Source: Elusimicrobiota bacterium | GTDB lineage: Bacteria; Elusimicrobiota; Elusimicrobia; FEN-1173 | Length of the DNA stretch: 64,000 bases | Direction: 5' to 3' | Assembly (NCBI GenBank): GCA_016715645.1 | Contig: JADJZR010000013.1 | Location: forward strand, 1-64,000 | Shown: piece after piece, positions 32,382 through 41,187 of the stretch | Layout: each line of letters starts with the position of its first letter | Numbering within the stretch: position 1 is the stretch's first letter | Position numbers and translations under genes: made by a program | The notes under the pieces: model-generated | Databases searched by the model: none | The model's input: only the letters and a program-made list of their open reading frames with translations | Told to the model about the DNA's origin: nothing

Positions 32382-32400
32382 CCGGACCGGTTCTGTCCGG
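32382..32400. repeat. Short intergenic hairpin CCGGAC...GTCCGG
   Basis: A six-base stem with a seven-base loop lies 45 bp upstream of folD, inside GTCATTGCCGGACCGG...TCCGGAATGGATTCCGG. The context resembles the common GTCATTCCGG intergenic repeat class. Confidence 0.4.
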
Positions 32401-32445
32401 AATGGATTCCGGCCAACTCCATGCCGCACTGACTTGATTTCGCAT

Positions 32446-33330
32446 TTATTGAATCACCCACAGTTTGACTTTTTCCGGCAAGACGCGGAACGTCACCTGG
32501 CGCGCCGGTTTGACCGGCGGGGGCTCGCCGTCGGCCTGGGGCCAAATGGGCACGTCGGTTTCCAGGGACAGATGCGTGGATGTGATCTTGGTGATCTTAT
32601 TGTCGAACAAGGAGCGCCCCCACCGCCCGCGCAACAACCGCAACGCCAAACGCAGCTTGTTGCGCGCCGGCACCAAATATAAGCGCAACCGGCCCTCTTC
32701 CGGAGAAATCGACGGCTCAAAAAACAGCCCGCCCGAAAAATACGGGGCCAACGCCGCCAACGTAAAATAATATCGACCTTCCAACCGGCCTTGGTCCCAC
32801 TGGGCCTGGACGCCGATGGGGTCGAACGAAAACAACACCCGCCAGGGCGAGTCCTTTCGCTCGAAAGAAGAACGGGGCCGCCCGAACCCGGCGTTGTTGA
32901 TGAAAATGTCTTCTCCATCCACCTCGGCCGAGCGGGGCGAACTTTTCCATGCCATGTGGCCCAGTGACAACGAGGCCAACCGCCCCTGAGCCCGGACGGA
33001 TTCCCATCGACCCCAACACTCTTTTGACAACCCAAAATGGCGAGCCAAATCGTTGCACGTCCCGGCCGGAACCAACGCCAGTTCCATACGGTCCAGGGCT
33101 TTTCGTTTCCACAACCCCTTCACCACCCGATGAAGCGTGCCATCTCCGCCCCACACGACCAGTCGGGTCACGTTGATTTTCAACGCCCAATCCAACAGGG
33201 TTTCCGTGTGAGTCGGATGTTGCCGAGCGATCCGCGCCCATTGGGAGAGGTCTTTTCCGAACGAGGTCAGCGCGCTCACCCAGGGGGTCTGGCGCAGGGA
33301 GGGGTTCATTAAGTGGAATACGTTGGCCAT
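32446..33330 (-). CDS. Diacylglycerol/lipid kinase family protein
   Basis: A 294-residue protein starting MANVFHLMNPSLRQ, with the nucleotide-binding VVWGGDGTLHRVVKGLW and VPAGTCNDLARHFGL motifs of the DagK/YegS catalytic domain, and the C-terminal lipid-binding sandwich. Such enzymes phosphorylate diacylglycerol or related lipids at the membrane surface. The exact lipid cannot be told. It is divergent from typA. Confidence 0.85.
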   Translation of the reverse strand: MANVFHLMNPSLRQTPWVSALTSFGKDLSQWARIARQHPTHTETLLDWALKINVTRLVVWGGDGTLHRVVKGLWKRKALDRMELALVPAGTCNDLARHFGLSKECWGRWESVRAQGRLASLSLGHMAWKSSPRSAEVDGEDIFINNAGFGRPRSSFERKDSPWRVLFSFDPIGVQAQWDQGRLEGRYYFTLAALAPYFSGGLFFEPSISPEEGRLRLYLVPARNKLRLALRLLRGRWGRSLFDNKITKITSTHLSLETDVPIWPQADGEPPPVKPARQVTFRVLPEKVKLWVIQ

Positions 33331-33363
33331 ACCGGAGACTATTTAAGCATGTACGGGCCGTTT

Positions 33364-33373
33364 GTGGTATAAT
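33364..33373 (+). promoter_or_regulatory. Extended -10 promoter of typA
   Basis: GTGGTATAAT (33364-33373) has a TG one base before a perfect TATAAT. A weak -35 (TTAAGC) lies 19 bp upstream of it. It is 48 bp before the typA ATG. Confidence 0.55.
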
Positions 33374-33421
33374 CCGGTACCCAAATTCCAAATTCCGAAG
33401 ATCCCCTCTTTTAAGGACACT

Positions 33422-35284
33422 ATGACGCTTATTGAAAAGACCGAATCGTTACGTCGCGCCGATGTTCGAAACATCGCCATCATTGCCCACGTCGACCACG
33501 GCAAGACCACGTTGGTGGACGCCATGTTTCGCCAAACCGGCGAATTCAAGGTCAAGGCCGACCAGGCGCAAGAATGTCTGATGGACTCGAACCCCCAAGA
33601 ACGGGAACGGGGCATTACCATATTGGCCAAATGCACGTCCGTTCAGGTGGGGCCCACGCGGATCAACATCGTGGACACCCCCGGCCACGCGGATTTCGGA
33701 AGCGAGGTGGAACGCATTTTAACCATGGTGGACGGGGTTATTTTATTGATCGACGCGCTCGATGGCCCTATGCCTCAAACACGGTTCGTGTTGCGCAAAT
33801 CGTTGGAACTGGGCCTCAAACCCATCGTGGTGGTCAACAAAGTCGACCGCCCTTTCGCTGATCCGCCCCGAGCGCTCAACGCCACGTTCGACCTGTTTGT
33901 GGATTTGGACGCCAACGACGAACAGTTGGATTTCCCCATCCTGTATGCGTCGGGGAAAAACGGCTGGGCTTCGGAAGACTTGCACGTTGCGTCCACCACG
34001 CTTCAGCCTTTGTTCGACGTGATTGTGCGCCATGTGCCCGGACCGGTGGCCGACCCCGACGCGCCCTTGCAAATGCTGACCACGATGGTCGACTACAACA
34101 GTTATGTGGGACGCATCGCTATCGGGCGCATCCACGCTGGCCGCGTGGAACGAAACCAGACAGTGACCCTCCTCAAGCAAGACGGTCGGAGCTTATCGGC
34201 TCGTGTCATGAAACTTTACGGTTTCTTTGGTTTGGAACGGCGGGAAATTGCTTGCGCCCAAGCCGGAGACATCGTGGCCGTGGCCGGCATGGAAGAAGCC
34301 CGCGTGGGCGACACCGTGGCGGCGGCGGAAAATCCCGTGGCCCTTCCCCCGCTTAAAATCGACGAGCCCACCTTGTCCATGGAGTTTATGGTCAACGACA
34401 GCCCCTTTTCCGGCCGGGAAGGGAAATTTTTGACCTCGCGCCACCTGCGCGAACGGTTGGAACAGGAAATGAAAACGAACGTGGGATTGCGCGTGGAAGA
34501 ATTGGCCCTGAACGTGTTCAAAGTGTCCGGCCGGGGCGAACTGCATTTGTCCGTCTTAATTGAGACCATGCGGCGGGAAGGATTTGAACTGGCGGTGTCC
34601 CGGCCCCAGGTCATACTGAAAGAAGAAAACGGCCAGGTTCTGGAACCGGCGGAATACTTGATCATCGACGTGGAACAATCGTATCAAGGCGCGATCATGG
34701 AAAATTTGGGCAAGCGGGGATTGGACATTAAAAACATGCACGTGGACCACCACAATCGATTGCGGTTGGAAGGGGTCATTACGGCGCGGTCGTTGATCGG
34801 CTTTAAAGCGGAACTGTTGGCTCTCACCAAAGGCAACGGGCTGATGCACCACAGTTTCCACGGATACGTTCCCCGCGCCGCCGCGCCGGCTCGCCGGGCA
34901 TCGGGGGTTCTGGTGGCCAAAGAAAGCGGGCTGGCCACGTCGTACGCGTTGCAAAGTTTGCAAGAACGGTTGGTGTTGTTTGTGGCCCCCCAAATGGATA
35001 TATACGCTGGGATGATCGTGGGCCAAAATTCCCGCGAAAACGACATGGTGGTCAACCCCTGCAAACGCAAAGCCCTCACCAACATGCGCGCCGCGGGATC
35101 CGACGACCTTGTTCAACTGACGCCACCGCGGGTGTTTACCCTGGAGCAGGCCATCGCCTACATCGAAGACGATGAACTCGCCGAAATCACCCCCCAACGC
35201 ATCCGCCTTCGCAAAAAAGAGTTGGACCACAGCCTCCGACGAAAAAACGAAAAACGGGAGGAGGACCTGGAAGAGTCCCGATGA
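33422..35284 (+). CDS. typA: GTP-binding protein TypA/BipA
   Basis: TypA is a ribosome-associated translational GTPase that helps at low temperature and stress. I chose ATG 33422, giving 620 residues. G1 is AHVDHGKTTLVD, the effector region is RERGITI, G3 is DTPGHADFGSE and G4 is VVNKVDRP, followed by EF-G-like domains and the BipA-specific C-terminal domain with KESGLATSYALQSLQERLV and GQNSRENDMVVN. The stop overlaps fabV by four bases. Confidence 0.96.
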   Translation: MTLIEKTESLRRADVRNIAIIAHVDHGKTTLVDAMFRQTGEFKVKADQAQECLMDSNPQERERGITILAKCTSVQVGPTRINIVDTPGHADFGSEVERILTMVDGVILLIDALDGPMPQTRFVLRKSLELGLKPIVVVNKVDRPFADPPRALNATFDLFVDLDANDEQLDFPILYASGKNGWASEDLHVASTTLQPLFDVIVRHVPGPVADPDAPLQMLTTMVDYNSYVGRIAIGRIHAGRVERNQTVTLLKQDGRSLSARVMKLYGFFGLERREIACAQAGDIVAVAGMEEARVGDTVAAAENPVALPPLKIDEPTLSMEFMVNDSPFSGREGKFLTSRHLRERLEQEMKTNVGLRVEELALNVFKVSGRGELHLSVLIETMRREGFELAVSRPQVILKEENGQVLEPAEYLIIDVEQSYQGAIMENLGKRGLDIKNMHVDHHNRLRLEGVITARSLIGFKAELLALTKGNGLMHHSFHGYVPRAAAPARRASGVLVAKESGLATSYALQSLQERLVLFVAPQMDIYAGMIVGQNSRENDMVVNPCKRKALTNMRAAGSDDLVQLTPPRVFTLEQAIAYIEDDELAEITPQRIRLRKKELDHSLRRKNEKREEDLEESR

Positions 35285-36480
35285 TCATCCGACCCCAATC
35301 GAAAGGGTTCATCTGCTTGACGGCCCATCCGGACGGATGCGCCAAAAACGTGGAATCCCAAATTCGCGCGGCCCGGACCATCCCCCGAGGATCCGGGCCG
35401 AAATCCGCCCTGATCATCGGAGCCTCTACCGGATACGGGCTGGCGAGCCGAGTTGTGGCCGCTTTCGGATACGGCGCGTCGACCGTGGGCGTGTCGTTTG
35501 AAAAACCCGCGGACGAGCGGCGCACCGCCACGCCGGGCTGGTATAACACGGCGGCTTTTGAACGCACCGCCGAAGGGGCGGGCCTCAAGGCCTGGAGCTT
35601 GAACGGCGATGCCTATTCGCACGCCATGAAACAGGACGTGATCGCCCGACTGAAATCAACGGGCCCGGTGGACTTGGTTGTCTACAGCCTAGCCTCGCCA
35701 CGACGGATCCACCCGGACACAGGGGAAGTATTCACCTCCGCGCTCAAACCCATTTTACGACCGTATTCGTCCAAAACCGTCAACTTTCAAACGGGAGCCA
35801 TGTCGGACGTCACCTTGGCCCCGGCCACGGCGGAAGAAATAAATCACACCGTGGCGGTCATGGGCGGAGAGGACTGGTCGCTGTGGATTGACGCGCTGGA
35901 AAAGGCCGACCTCCTGGTCCCGGGCGCGTTGACGGTCGCTTACTCTTACGCCGGGCCCGCCTTGACAGGGCCGATTTATCGAGGGGGAACCATCGGCCGA
36001 GCGAAGGATCACTTGGAAACCACCGCTCTACGACTCAACGATCGGCTGGCGCGAAACGGCGGACGGGCGGTTGTGTCGGTCAACAAAGCGTTGGTGACCC
36101 AAGCCAGTTCCGCCATCCCCGTGATGCCGCTTTATATTTCGATTTTGTATAAGACCATGAAAAGCAAGGGGTTCCACGAAGGATGCAGTGAACAGGCCGT
36201 TCGCTTATTTTCCGAACACCTCTACGCCAAAACCCCTCCCCCCACCGACGACGCGAAACGGATTCGTATCGACGATTGGGAAATGCGCCCGGAGGTACAG
36301 GCCGAGGTCGCCTGGGCCTGGGACCGCGTCACGGGACGCAATCTGGATCGGTATGCCGACCTGGCGGGGTACCGGGAAGACTTTTTCAAATTGTTTGGAT
36401 TTGGTTGGCCCGGCGTGGACGAATCGGCCGACGTGGACCCACAGGTTCCCATCCCCTCCCTGAATTTACAAACAGCGTAG
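35281..36480 (+). CDS. fabV: Trans-2-enoyl-CoA / enoyl-ACP reductase FabV
   Basis: FabV reduces enoyl-ACP with NADH in fatty-acid synthesis and is resistant to triclosan. The 399-residue protein has the extended N-terminus MIIRPQSKGFICLTAHP, the NAD loop ALIIGASTGYGLASR and the catalytic Y-x8-K as PIYRGGTIGRAK. These mark FabV rather than FabI. It is translationally coupled to typA (ATGA). No other fatty-acid gene is in the window. Confidence 0.95.
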   Translation: MIIRPQSKGFICLTAHPDGCAKNVESQIRAARTIPRGSGPKSALIIGASTGYGLASRVVAAFGYGASTVGVSFEKPADERRTATPGWYNTAAFERTAEGAGLKAWSLNGDAYSHAMKQDVIARLKSTGPVDLVVYSLASPRRIHPDTGEVFTSALKPILRPYSSKTVNFQTGAMSDVTLAPATAEEINHTVAVMGGEDWSLWIDALEKADLLVPGALTVAYSYAGPALTGPIYRGGTIGRAKDHLETTALRLNDRLARNGGRAVVSVNKALVTQASSAIPVMPLYISILYKTMKSKGFHEGCSEQAVRLFSEHLYAKTPPPTDDAKRIRIDDWEMRPEVQAEVAWAWDRVTGRNLDRYADLAGYREDFFKLFGFGWPGVDESADVDPQVPIPSLNLQTA

Positions 36481-36559
36481 GACCATCCCGAAAAATTCAG
36501 TCAGCCGATCTTTTACGTCGATAACGGGGACATTCTGTTCAACACCCTGCCGATCGCGG

Positions 36560-36590
36560 CCCCGTTCCACCCGGGGAATCCCGGCTATTC
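36560..36590. repeat. 31-bp hairpin repeat, copy A, containing a stop codon
   Basis: GCCCCGTTCCACCCGGGG...CCCGGCTATT contains the CCGGG-GATT-CCCGG type hairpin and overlaps the last codons of the zinc-ribbon gene. It matches 41157-41187 at 29 of 31 positions, and the sequence around (GGACATTCTGTT...ACC) is also partly shared. Confidence 0.6.
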
Positions 36591-38708
36591 CCACCAGGCT
36601 TTCTTTTTTTCACCCAGGGTAGGTTTCTTGGCGGGGACAGCGGTCGGTTTTTTGTTGAGAAGTGACTGTTTGCGGGCCGCGGATTTCACCCCGGCCGGTT
36701 TATTGCTCTTGGGCGTTCGTCCCAGCGGCGTGTTGGAGTAGATGTCCATACGAGATGTCGGGCCCGAGGAAATCGGTTTTGATCGCTTGGGCGCGGGAGC
36801 AAGGGATTTCATTAAATCTTCGCCAGCCGACACGTCAATGCCTTCCACTCGAAAGGTGTTCGTCAGCTTGGTCAACAAACGCCGTTTTTCCGACGTCGAA
36901 TTGCCGGAGTAAGCGATTTCCCGCACCCGGGTTTCAAATTCATCTTGGCGGGCGGCCTTTTTGGTTTTTAATTCCAACTGAAGGGCGACGGCTTTGGTCA
37001 AGCGGGTTTGGTCGGCTTCGGTGTCGCGGTACTTGTTTTGAAGGGCTTGGAGAAATCGCAGGTCGGGTTCGTAGAACACTTCGGGAACCCCGTATTTAAA
37101 ATGGCCGTCCAATTCTCTGTCCAACGCCGCCTGGTCGGCGGCTTGAATGGGGTTCCATTCCGCAGACCAACGGCCCATGGCGGTGGCCATCACAAACCCC
37201 GCGCACAACATCCCCGTTAACAGAAGGAACCGGTGCAGGCCCCGGGGCACTTTTAACAGAAACGGGATGAGGGCCACCGCGATCAACGGGCCCAAAACAA
37301 ATTGGGCCGCCCCAACTTGTAAAACCGCGCCGGATTTGTGAAGCCCTTTCACAAAAAACAACAACCACAGGGAATGCCCGAACGCCGACACCGCTCCCCC
37401 CATCACCCCTGCCACAAGCACTTCGCGAACCACTTGGCGGCGAAACGCGTTGACCACAAACCGAGCGATGGTCTGGTCGGGCGAAAACGAAAGGGATTCC
37501 CGGGCCAACGCCAGGGCTTTTTTCCAATCCCCGGCGACCCGGGCCTCTTCCGCCGATGTAGCCGCGGTCATTCCAAACGACGTCAGGGGATCTTTTTCAG
37601 CCACCACCCGTTTGCTGGCGGGGTCCACCCAGTAGGCGAACTCTTGCCCGGCGCAATAGCCCGTGATTCGGACCAAACTTCCCTCGATCAATTCCAATCT
37701 CCGCTTAACCACACGCGAAGAGGCCGCGCTGTTTTTGCTTTCGCGTTTGAGAAGGTCGACGGTCGCGATACGCACGGGAGCCGGCGGATCCGCGGCCACC
37801 ACCTGTTGCTCAGGTGGAACCGCGGGATCAAAATCAAAAGGATCGGACGGTTGCCCCTTTTCGAGAGCCATATCCAAGGCCTGTTTGGTTCCCCCGTCCA
37901 CGACAAATACCGCCTGACGAAAAGCGCTCGGTTTAAAGGAAGCCCGAAAGGACTGCCCTGATACAATTTTTTTGTGCCCGGCGCAGACGGCGCAGACCAC
38001 TTTCCCTTTTCCTTTGCATTTTTCACAGGTGGCCTTTCCGGACCCCTGACATTGGGGACAAAGCACTTTTCCGCCTTGGCAATGGGTGCACGGAAACTTT
38101 CCGGTTCCCCCGCAGGCATCGCATCGGGCCACGCGGCCGCCCACCTCGCCCGACGCCAGTTTTCCTTCACCGCCGCACCGCAAACAACTGACCTTCTCGG
38201 CTCCCTTGCAAAACACGCACGTTTGGTGTCCCGCGCCCAAACAAACAGAACACGATTCAACCCCTTTTCCCGCGCACGCTTTGCATCCCGATTCCCCCTT
38301 TTGAAAACAGTCGTTGCACTCTTTGATCTGCAGGGACCCCGCAACGAAGTAGGTGTCTGAGTGGGGCGAAAAATCGGACCGTGTTTCAGAGGGGTGCGCC
38401 CACAGCTCGGGCGCAACCCCCGCCGGTCCCGCCGGGGCGAAAAGGGGTCCGCCCGTTTTCTCGGCCAATTCCGGCGTCAACGGTTTAACCGTGACGGCCG
38501 CCACCAGTTCCCGGTTTTCCACAAGGGAGTGAAGAATCAAAGCGTAGGCGGGAACCCGCTCGCCGCGCGTTACATGAAGGTTTTTGTCCACCACCTCGCG
38601 GGCGGTGGGGCTGTGGGACCGCAAATGAGCCAGCAAAAGGTCTTTTAACGGTTCGAGCTCTTCCGGCGCCAATTCTTGAACGGATGAAAATGGCTTCATC
38701 AAGGACAT
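36585..38708 (-). CDS. Large zinc-ribbon (DnaJ-type) membrane protein
   Basis: A 707-residue protein starting MSLMKPFSSVQELAPEELEP behind GAGGAG. Residues about 130-250 contain ten C-x-x-C motifs, many as C-x-x-C-x-G-x-G (CKACAGKG, CSVCLGAG, CDACGGTG, CPQCQGSG), the DnaJ zinc-finger pattern in an unusually long array. Residues about 420-520 have four membrane helices (VAGVMGGAVSAFGHSLWLLF, FVLGPLIAVALIPFLL). A coiled region and a Lys/Pro-rich tail ending KKKAWWE follow. No J domain is present. Function unknown; a membrane-bound protein- or RNA-binding scaffold is possible. Confidence 0.8.
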   Translation of the reverse strand: MSLMKPFSSVQELAPEELEPLKDLLLAHLRSHSPTAREVVDKNLHVTRGERVPAYALILHSLVENRELVAAVTVKPLTPELAEKTGGPLFAPAGPAGVAPELWAHPSETRSDFSPHSDTYFVAGSLQIKECNDCFQKGESGCKACAGKGVESCSVCLGAGHQTCVFCKGAEKVSCLRCGGEGKLASGEVGGRVARCDACGGTGKFPCTHCQGGKVLCPQCQGSGKATCEKCKGKGKVVCAVCAGHKKIVSGQSFRASFKPSAFRQAVFVVDGGTKQALDMALEKGQPSDPFDFDPAVPPEQQVVAADPPAPVRIATVDLLKRESKNSAASSRVVKRRLELIEGSLVRITGYCAGQEFAYWVDPASKRVVAEKDPLTSFGMTAATSAEEARVAGDWKKALALARESLSFSPDQTIARFVVNAFRRQVVREVLVAGVMGGAVSAFGHSLWLLFFVKGLHKSGAVLQVGAAQFVLGPLIAVALIPFLLKVPRGLHRFLLLTGMLCAGFVMATAMGRWSAEWNPIQAADQAALDRELDGHFKYGVPEVFYEPDLRFLQALQNKYRDTEADQTRLTKAVALQLELKTKKAARQDEFETRVREIAYSGNSTSEKRRLLTKLTNTFRVEGIDVSAGEDLMKSLAPAPKRSKPISSGPTSRMDIYSNTPLGRTPKSNKPAGVKSAARKQSLLNKKPTAVPAKKPTLGEKKKAWWE

Positions 38709-38840
38709 GGAACTCCTCAAGAAAAAATCAACACCCTTTCTTCAAACCCACGGATCAATTTTCTCAAGGGCTCGTATATGAATGTATTCTAGGTTCAGTT
38801 CGTCACACGGTCAAGGGTTTTGTGCTGTTGGAGGGAAAGA

Positions 38841-39668
38841 TCACAGAGAGCCCAGGGACACTTTCTGGGGGCGGGGCTGGCCTTCTTGGTCCCATTCTTT
38901 TTGGCACAGCGTTTGGTATTCGCACCAATGGCACCGGGACGGCTCGAACGATCGGGGAAAATCCCGGCGGGATTCGGCCAAAACCAACCGGTCCAGCAGG
39001 GTGGCCAGCTGAGCGGCGATACGGCCCATGTCCGCCGCCGTGGGCGCGGGAAAGACCACCGGATCTTGCAAACCCGCGGCACCGTCGGCTCCGTCGCCTT
39101 TAACGAACACGTCAAAACACAATTCTTTCGGCGGGCGGCCGAACATCCGCTCGCACGCCCAGGAATAAATCACCAGTTGCGTTCGGTCGGCCCGGCGGGG
39201 ATCGTAGGGTTTATTGGACGTTTTGAAATCGTGCAGGACCCAATCCGTGTCCAGCAGATCGAACTGGCCCGTGAGCTCGTGATCGTTGGGAAGAGGAAGG
39301 CGAAACGAACATTCCACCCCCCGCGTGGCGGGTTGCAAACCCGGCGCCCGCTCTTTTAAAAACCGGTCCAAGAAATGTTCCCCCAAGGCCCGCAGGTAAT
39401 GGGGATCGCTGGGTCCCCGCAAAAATTCGTCCGGAACCGCTTCCAACCGTTCATCCAGAGTGCGGCGAAAGAAAACAGCCACCTCTCCAATGGGCAAATC
39501 TTTGCGGGTTTCGATTTTTTGCAGGAAATTATGTTCCAAACTTTCATGGATCGAAACGCCAAACGCCAATTCGGGTTTCGTGGGGGCGGGAATCTGGGAC
39601 ACATAGCGGTACTCGTATTTTTTGGGACAAAAACCGTAACTGCCGATACGCGAATAGCTGGACCTCAC
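38841..39668 (-). CDS. PD-(D/E)XK nuclease with Fe-S cysteine set
   Basis: A 275-residue protein from a GTG overlapping the tldD stop. It has an N-terminal cysteine (SYGFCPKKYEY), the motif GVSIHESLEHNFL, the catalytic ELTGQFDLLDTDWVLHDFKTS (D-x6-7 then D-x-K), the helix QLVIYSWA and a C-terminal C-x2-C-x5-C (CHWCEYQTLC). The one-plus-three cysteine layout is that of AddB/Cas4-type 4Fe-4S nucleases. It is a stand-alone RecB-family exonuclease in repair or RNA/DNA processing. Its link with tldD is by position only. Confidence 0.82.
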   Translation of the reverse strand: MRSSYSRIGSYGFCPKKYEYRYVSQIPAPTKPELAFGVSIHESLEHNFLQKIETRKDLPIGEVAVFFRRTLDERLEAVPDEFLRGPSDPHYLRALGEHFLDRFLKERAPGLQPATRGVECSFRLPLPNDHELTGQFDLLDTDWVLHDFKTSNKPYDPRRADRTQLVIYSWACERMFGRPPKELCFDVFVKGDGADGAAGLQDPVVFPAPTAADMGRIAAQLATLLDRLVLAESRRDFPRSFEPSRCHWCEYQTLCQKEWDQEGQPRPQKVSLGSL

Positions 39669-40990
39669 ACTCCACCCACCACCACCCGGGGGATCCGCAA
39701 GGTGGGAAGACCGTCGGATACGGGAACGTTCTGCCCTTCTTTTCCGCAGGTTCCCACCGACCAACCCAAATCCCACCCCATCCGGTCGATGCTTTTTAAG
39801 ACCTCCGGCCCGTTGCCCAGCAGGTTCGCGCCCCGGACCGAATGAAGGGGCACGCCGTTTTCCACCCAATAACCTTCCTCCACCTCGAACACAAAGTCGC
39901 CGGTGGCCGTGTTCACCTGTCCGCCGCCCAAACGCGTCACGTAAAGGCCCCGCGTCAAATCCCGCAGAATGTCGTCCGGATCGTCGGGACCAGGCGCGAT
40001 GAACGTATTGGACATCCGGGGAATCGGCCGATGGGCGAACGATTCCCGTCGGCCGTGTCCGTTGGAAGGGCGCTGGCTTTTTTGGGCCGAGCGCACGTCG
40101 TACAGATAATCGCGCAAAACACCGTTTTCGATCAACACGGTTCGCCGAGCGGGAGTTCCTTCGTCGTCAAACAAAAACGACCCGCGCTGACCGGGCCGGG
40201 TGGGATCATCCAAAACCGTAATTTTTTCCCCGGCAACCCGCCGGCCCACTTTCCCGCCATAATGGGGCGAACTCCCGTCTAAAATGGCGTCGGCTTCCAG
40301 GGAATGACCCACCGCCTCGTGGATCAACGTGCCCCCTGCCTCGGCGGCGATCACCACGGACATTTCGCCCAATGGCGCCGAAGGGGCCTCCAATTTCATC
40401 AGGGCCCGTCGGGCGGCTCGGGCCGACACGGCGCAGGGATCCACGGAGATCAAATCGTTCCAGTCCCCCTGAACCGCGACCACCTCATAACCCGTTTGCC
40501 GCAACACGCCCTGCTCGGCCGTCACCTGAACCACAAACGTCCGGTACGACCGCTGTTCAAAATAGGATTTGTCTTCGAAGGTCACGCCGCCGACTGTTTT
40601 GTTCAGTTCCCCCCAGGTGAGGCGAACTTGGCGCACGCGGGGATCGTTCCGGGCGGCCCGGTCGGCCTCCGACAGCCAAGCAATTTTTTTGTTGAAAGGA
40701 AGGTCGGGGCGAAGAGAACATTCATCGGGCGCACGGGGCCACGTCCGCCCGTGGAACGCAACGCGCCCCCCCAACAAGCGCGCTTGGTCTCGAACCCGGC
40801 GGGTTTCCGACTCCGTCAAACCCCGGGTCAACGGGGAACGGGCTTCTAAAGACGCGTAAGCCCCCGGGTCCCCCAGCGCCCGCAGGCCAACCCCGGAACA
40901 CTCGGTATCCGTCACGGAGTCGAGACGGCCGTCTTCCCAACACAGCGTTCGCCGAAGAGATTCTTCCGCATACAGTTCGAGTTTAATCAT
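39665..40990 (-). CDS. tldD: TldD-type metalloprotease
   Basis: TldD cleaves small peptides with TldE/PmbA and is used in microcin or RiPP maturation and proteolysis. I chose ATG 40990, giving 441 residues; the upstream part of the open frame is a poly-C region. The HEAVGHSLEADAI motif (H-E-x3-H) binds the metal, and MSNTFIAPGPDDPDDIL and VRGANLLGNGPEVLKSI are conserved. No tldE gene is in the window, so the partner would have to lie elsewhere or the protein acts alone. Confidence 0.9.
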   Translation of the reverse strand: MIKLELYAEESLRRTLCWEDGRLDSVTDTECSGVGLRALGDPGAYASLEARSPLTRGLTESETRRVRDQARLLGGRVAFHGRTWPRAPDECSLRPDLPFNKKIAWLSEADRAARNDPRVRQVRLTWGELNKTVGGVTFEDKSYFEQRSYRTFVVQVTAEQGVLRQTGYEVVAVQGDWNDLISVDPCAVSARAARRALMKLEAPSAPLGEMSVVIAAEAGGTLIHEAVGHSLEADAILDGSSPHYGGKVGRRVAGEKITVLDDPTRPGQRGSFLFDDEGTPARRTVLIENGVLRDYLYDVRSAQKSQRPSNGHGRRESFAHRPIPRMSNTFIAPGPDDPDDILRDLTRGLYVTRLGGGQVNTATGDFVFEVEEGYWVENGVPLHSVRGANLLGNGPEVLKSIDRMGWDLGWSVGTCGKEGQNVPVSDGLPTLRIPRVVVGGV

Positions 40991-41024
40991 CAAGCCGCCC
41001 CGTCCCAAAAACCCCGCGCTCGGG

Positions 41025-41082
41025 CCCCCCCCCCCCCCAGACGAACGAAAAAACGGGGCGACACAAGGCGGGCCCCCCCCCC
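41025..41082. repeat. Two long C-tracts between the sensor kinase and tldD
   Basis: C14 (41025-41038) and C10 (41073-41082) occur 34 bp apart just upstream of tldD. Homopolymers this long are error-prone to sequence and slip during replication. They may alter expression of tldD by length change, or be assembly artefacts. Confidence 0.55.
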
Positions 41083-41156
41083 GAAAATTTTTCCTTTCCC
41101 GGAGCATTTCCGTCCGGGAGGGCTCGACAATTCTGTCCTTTGCACCAGGGATGCTA

Positions 41157-41187
41157 GCCCCGTTCCAGCCGGGGAATCCCGGTTATT
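41157..41187. repeat. 31-bp hairpin repeat, copy B, containing a stop codon
   Basis: GCCCCGTTCCAGCCGGGG...CCCGGTTATT differs from copy A (36560-36590) at two positions, and likewise contains the stop codon region of the gene to its right, here the sensor kinase. Both copies lie at the 3' end of minus-strand genes. Confidence 0.6.
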
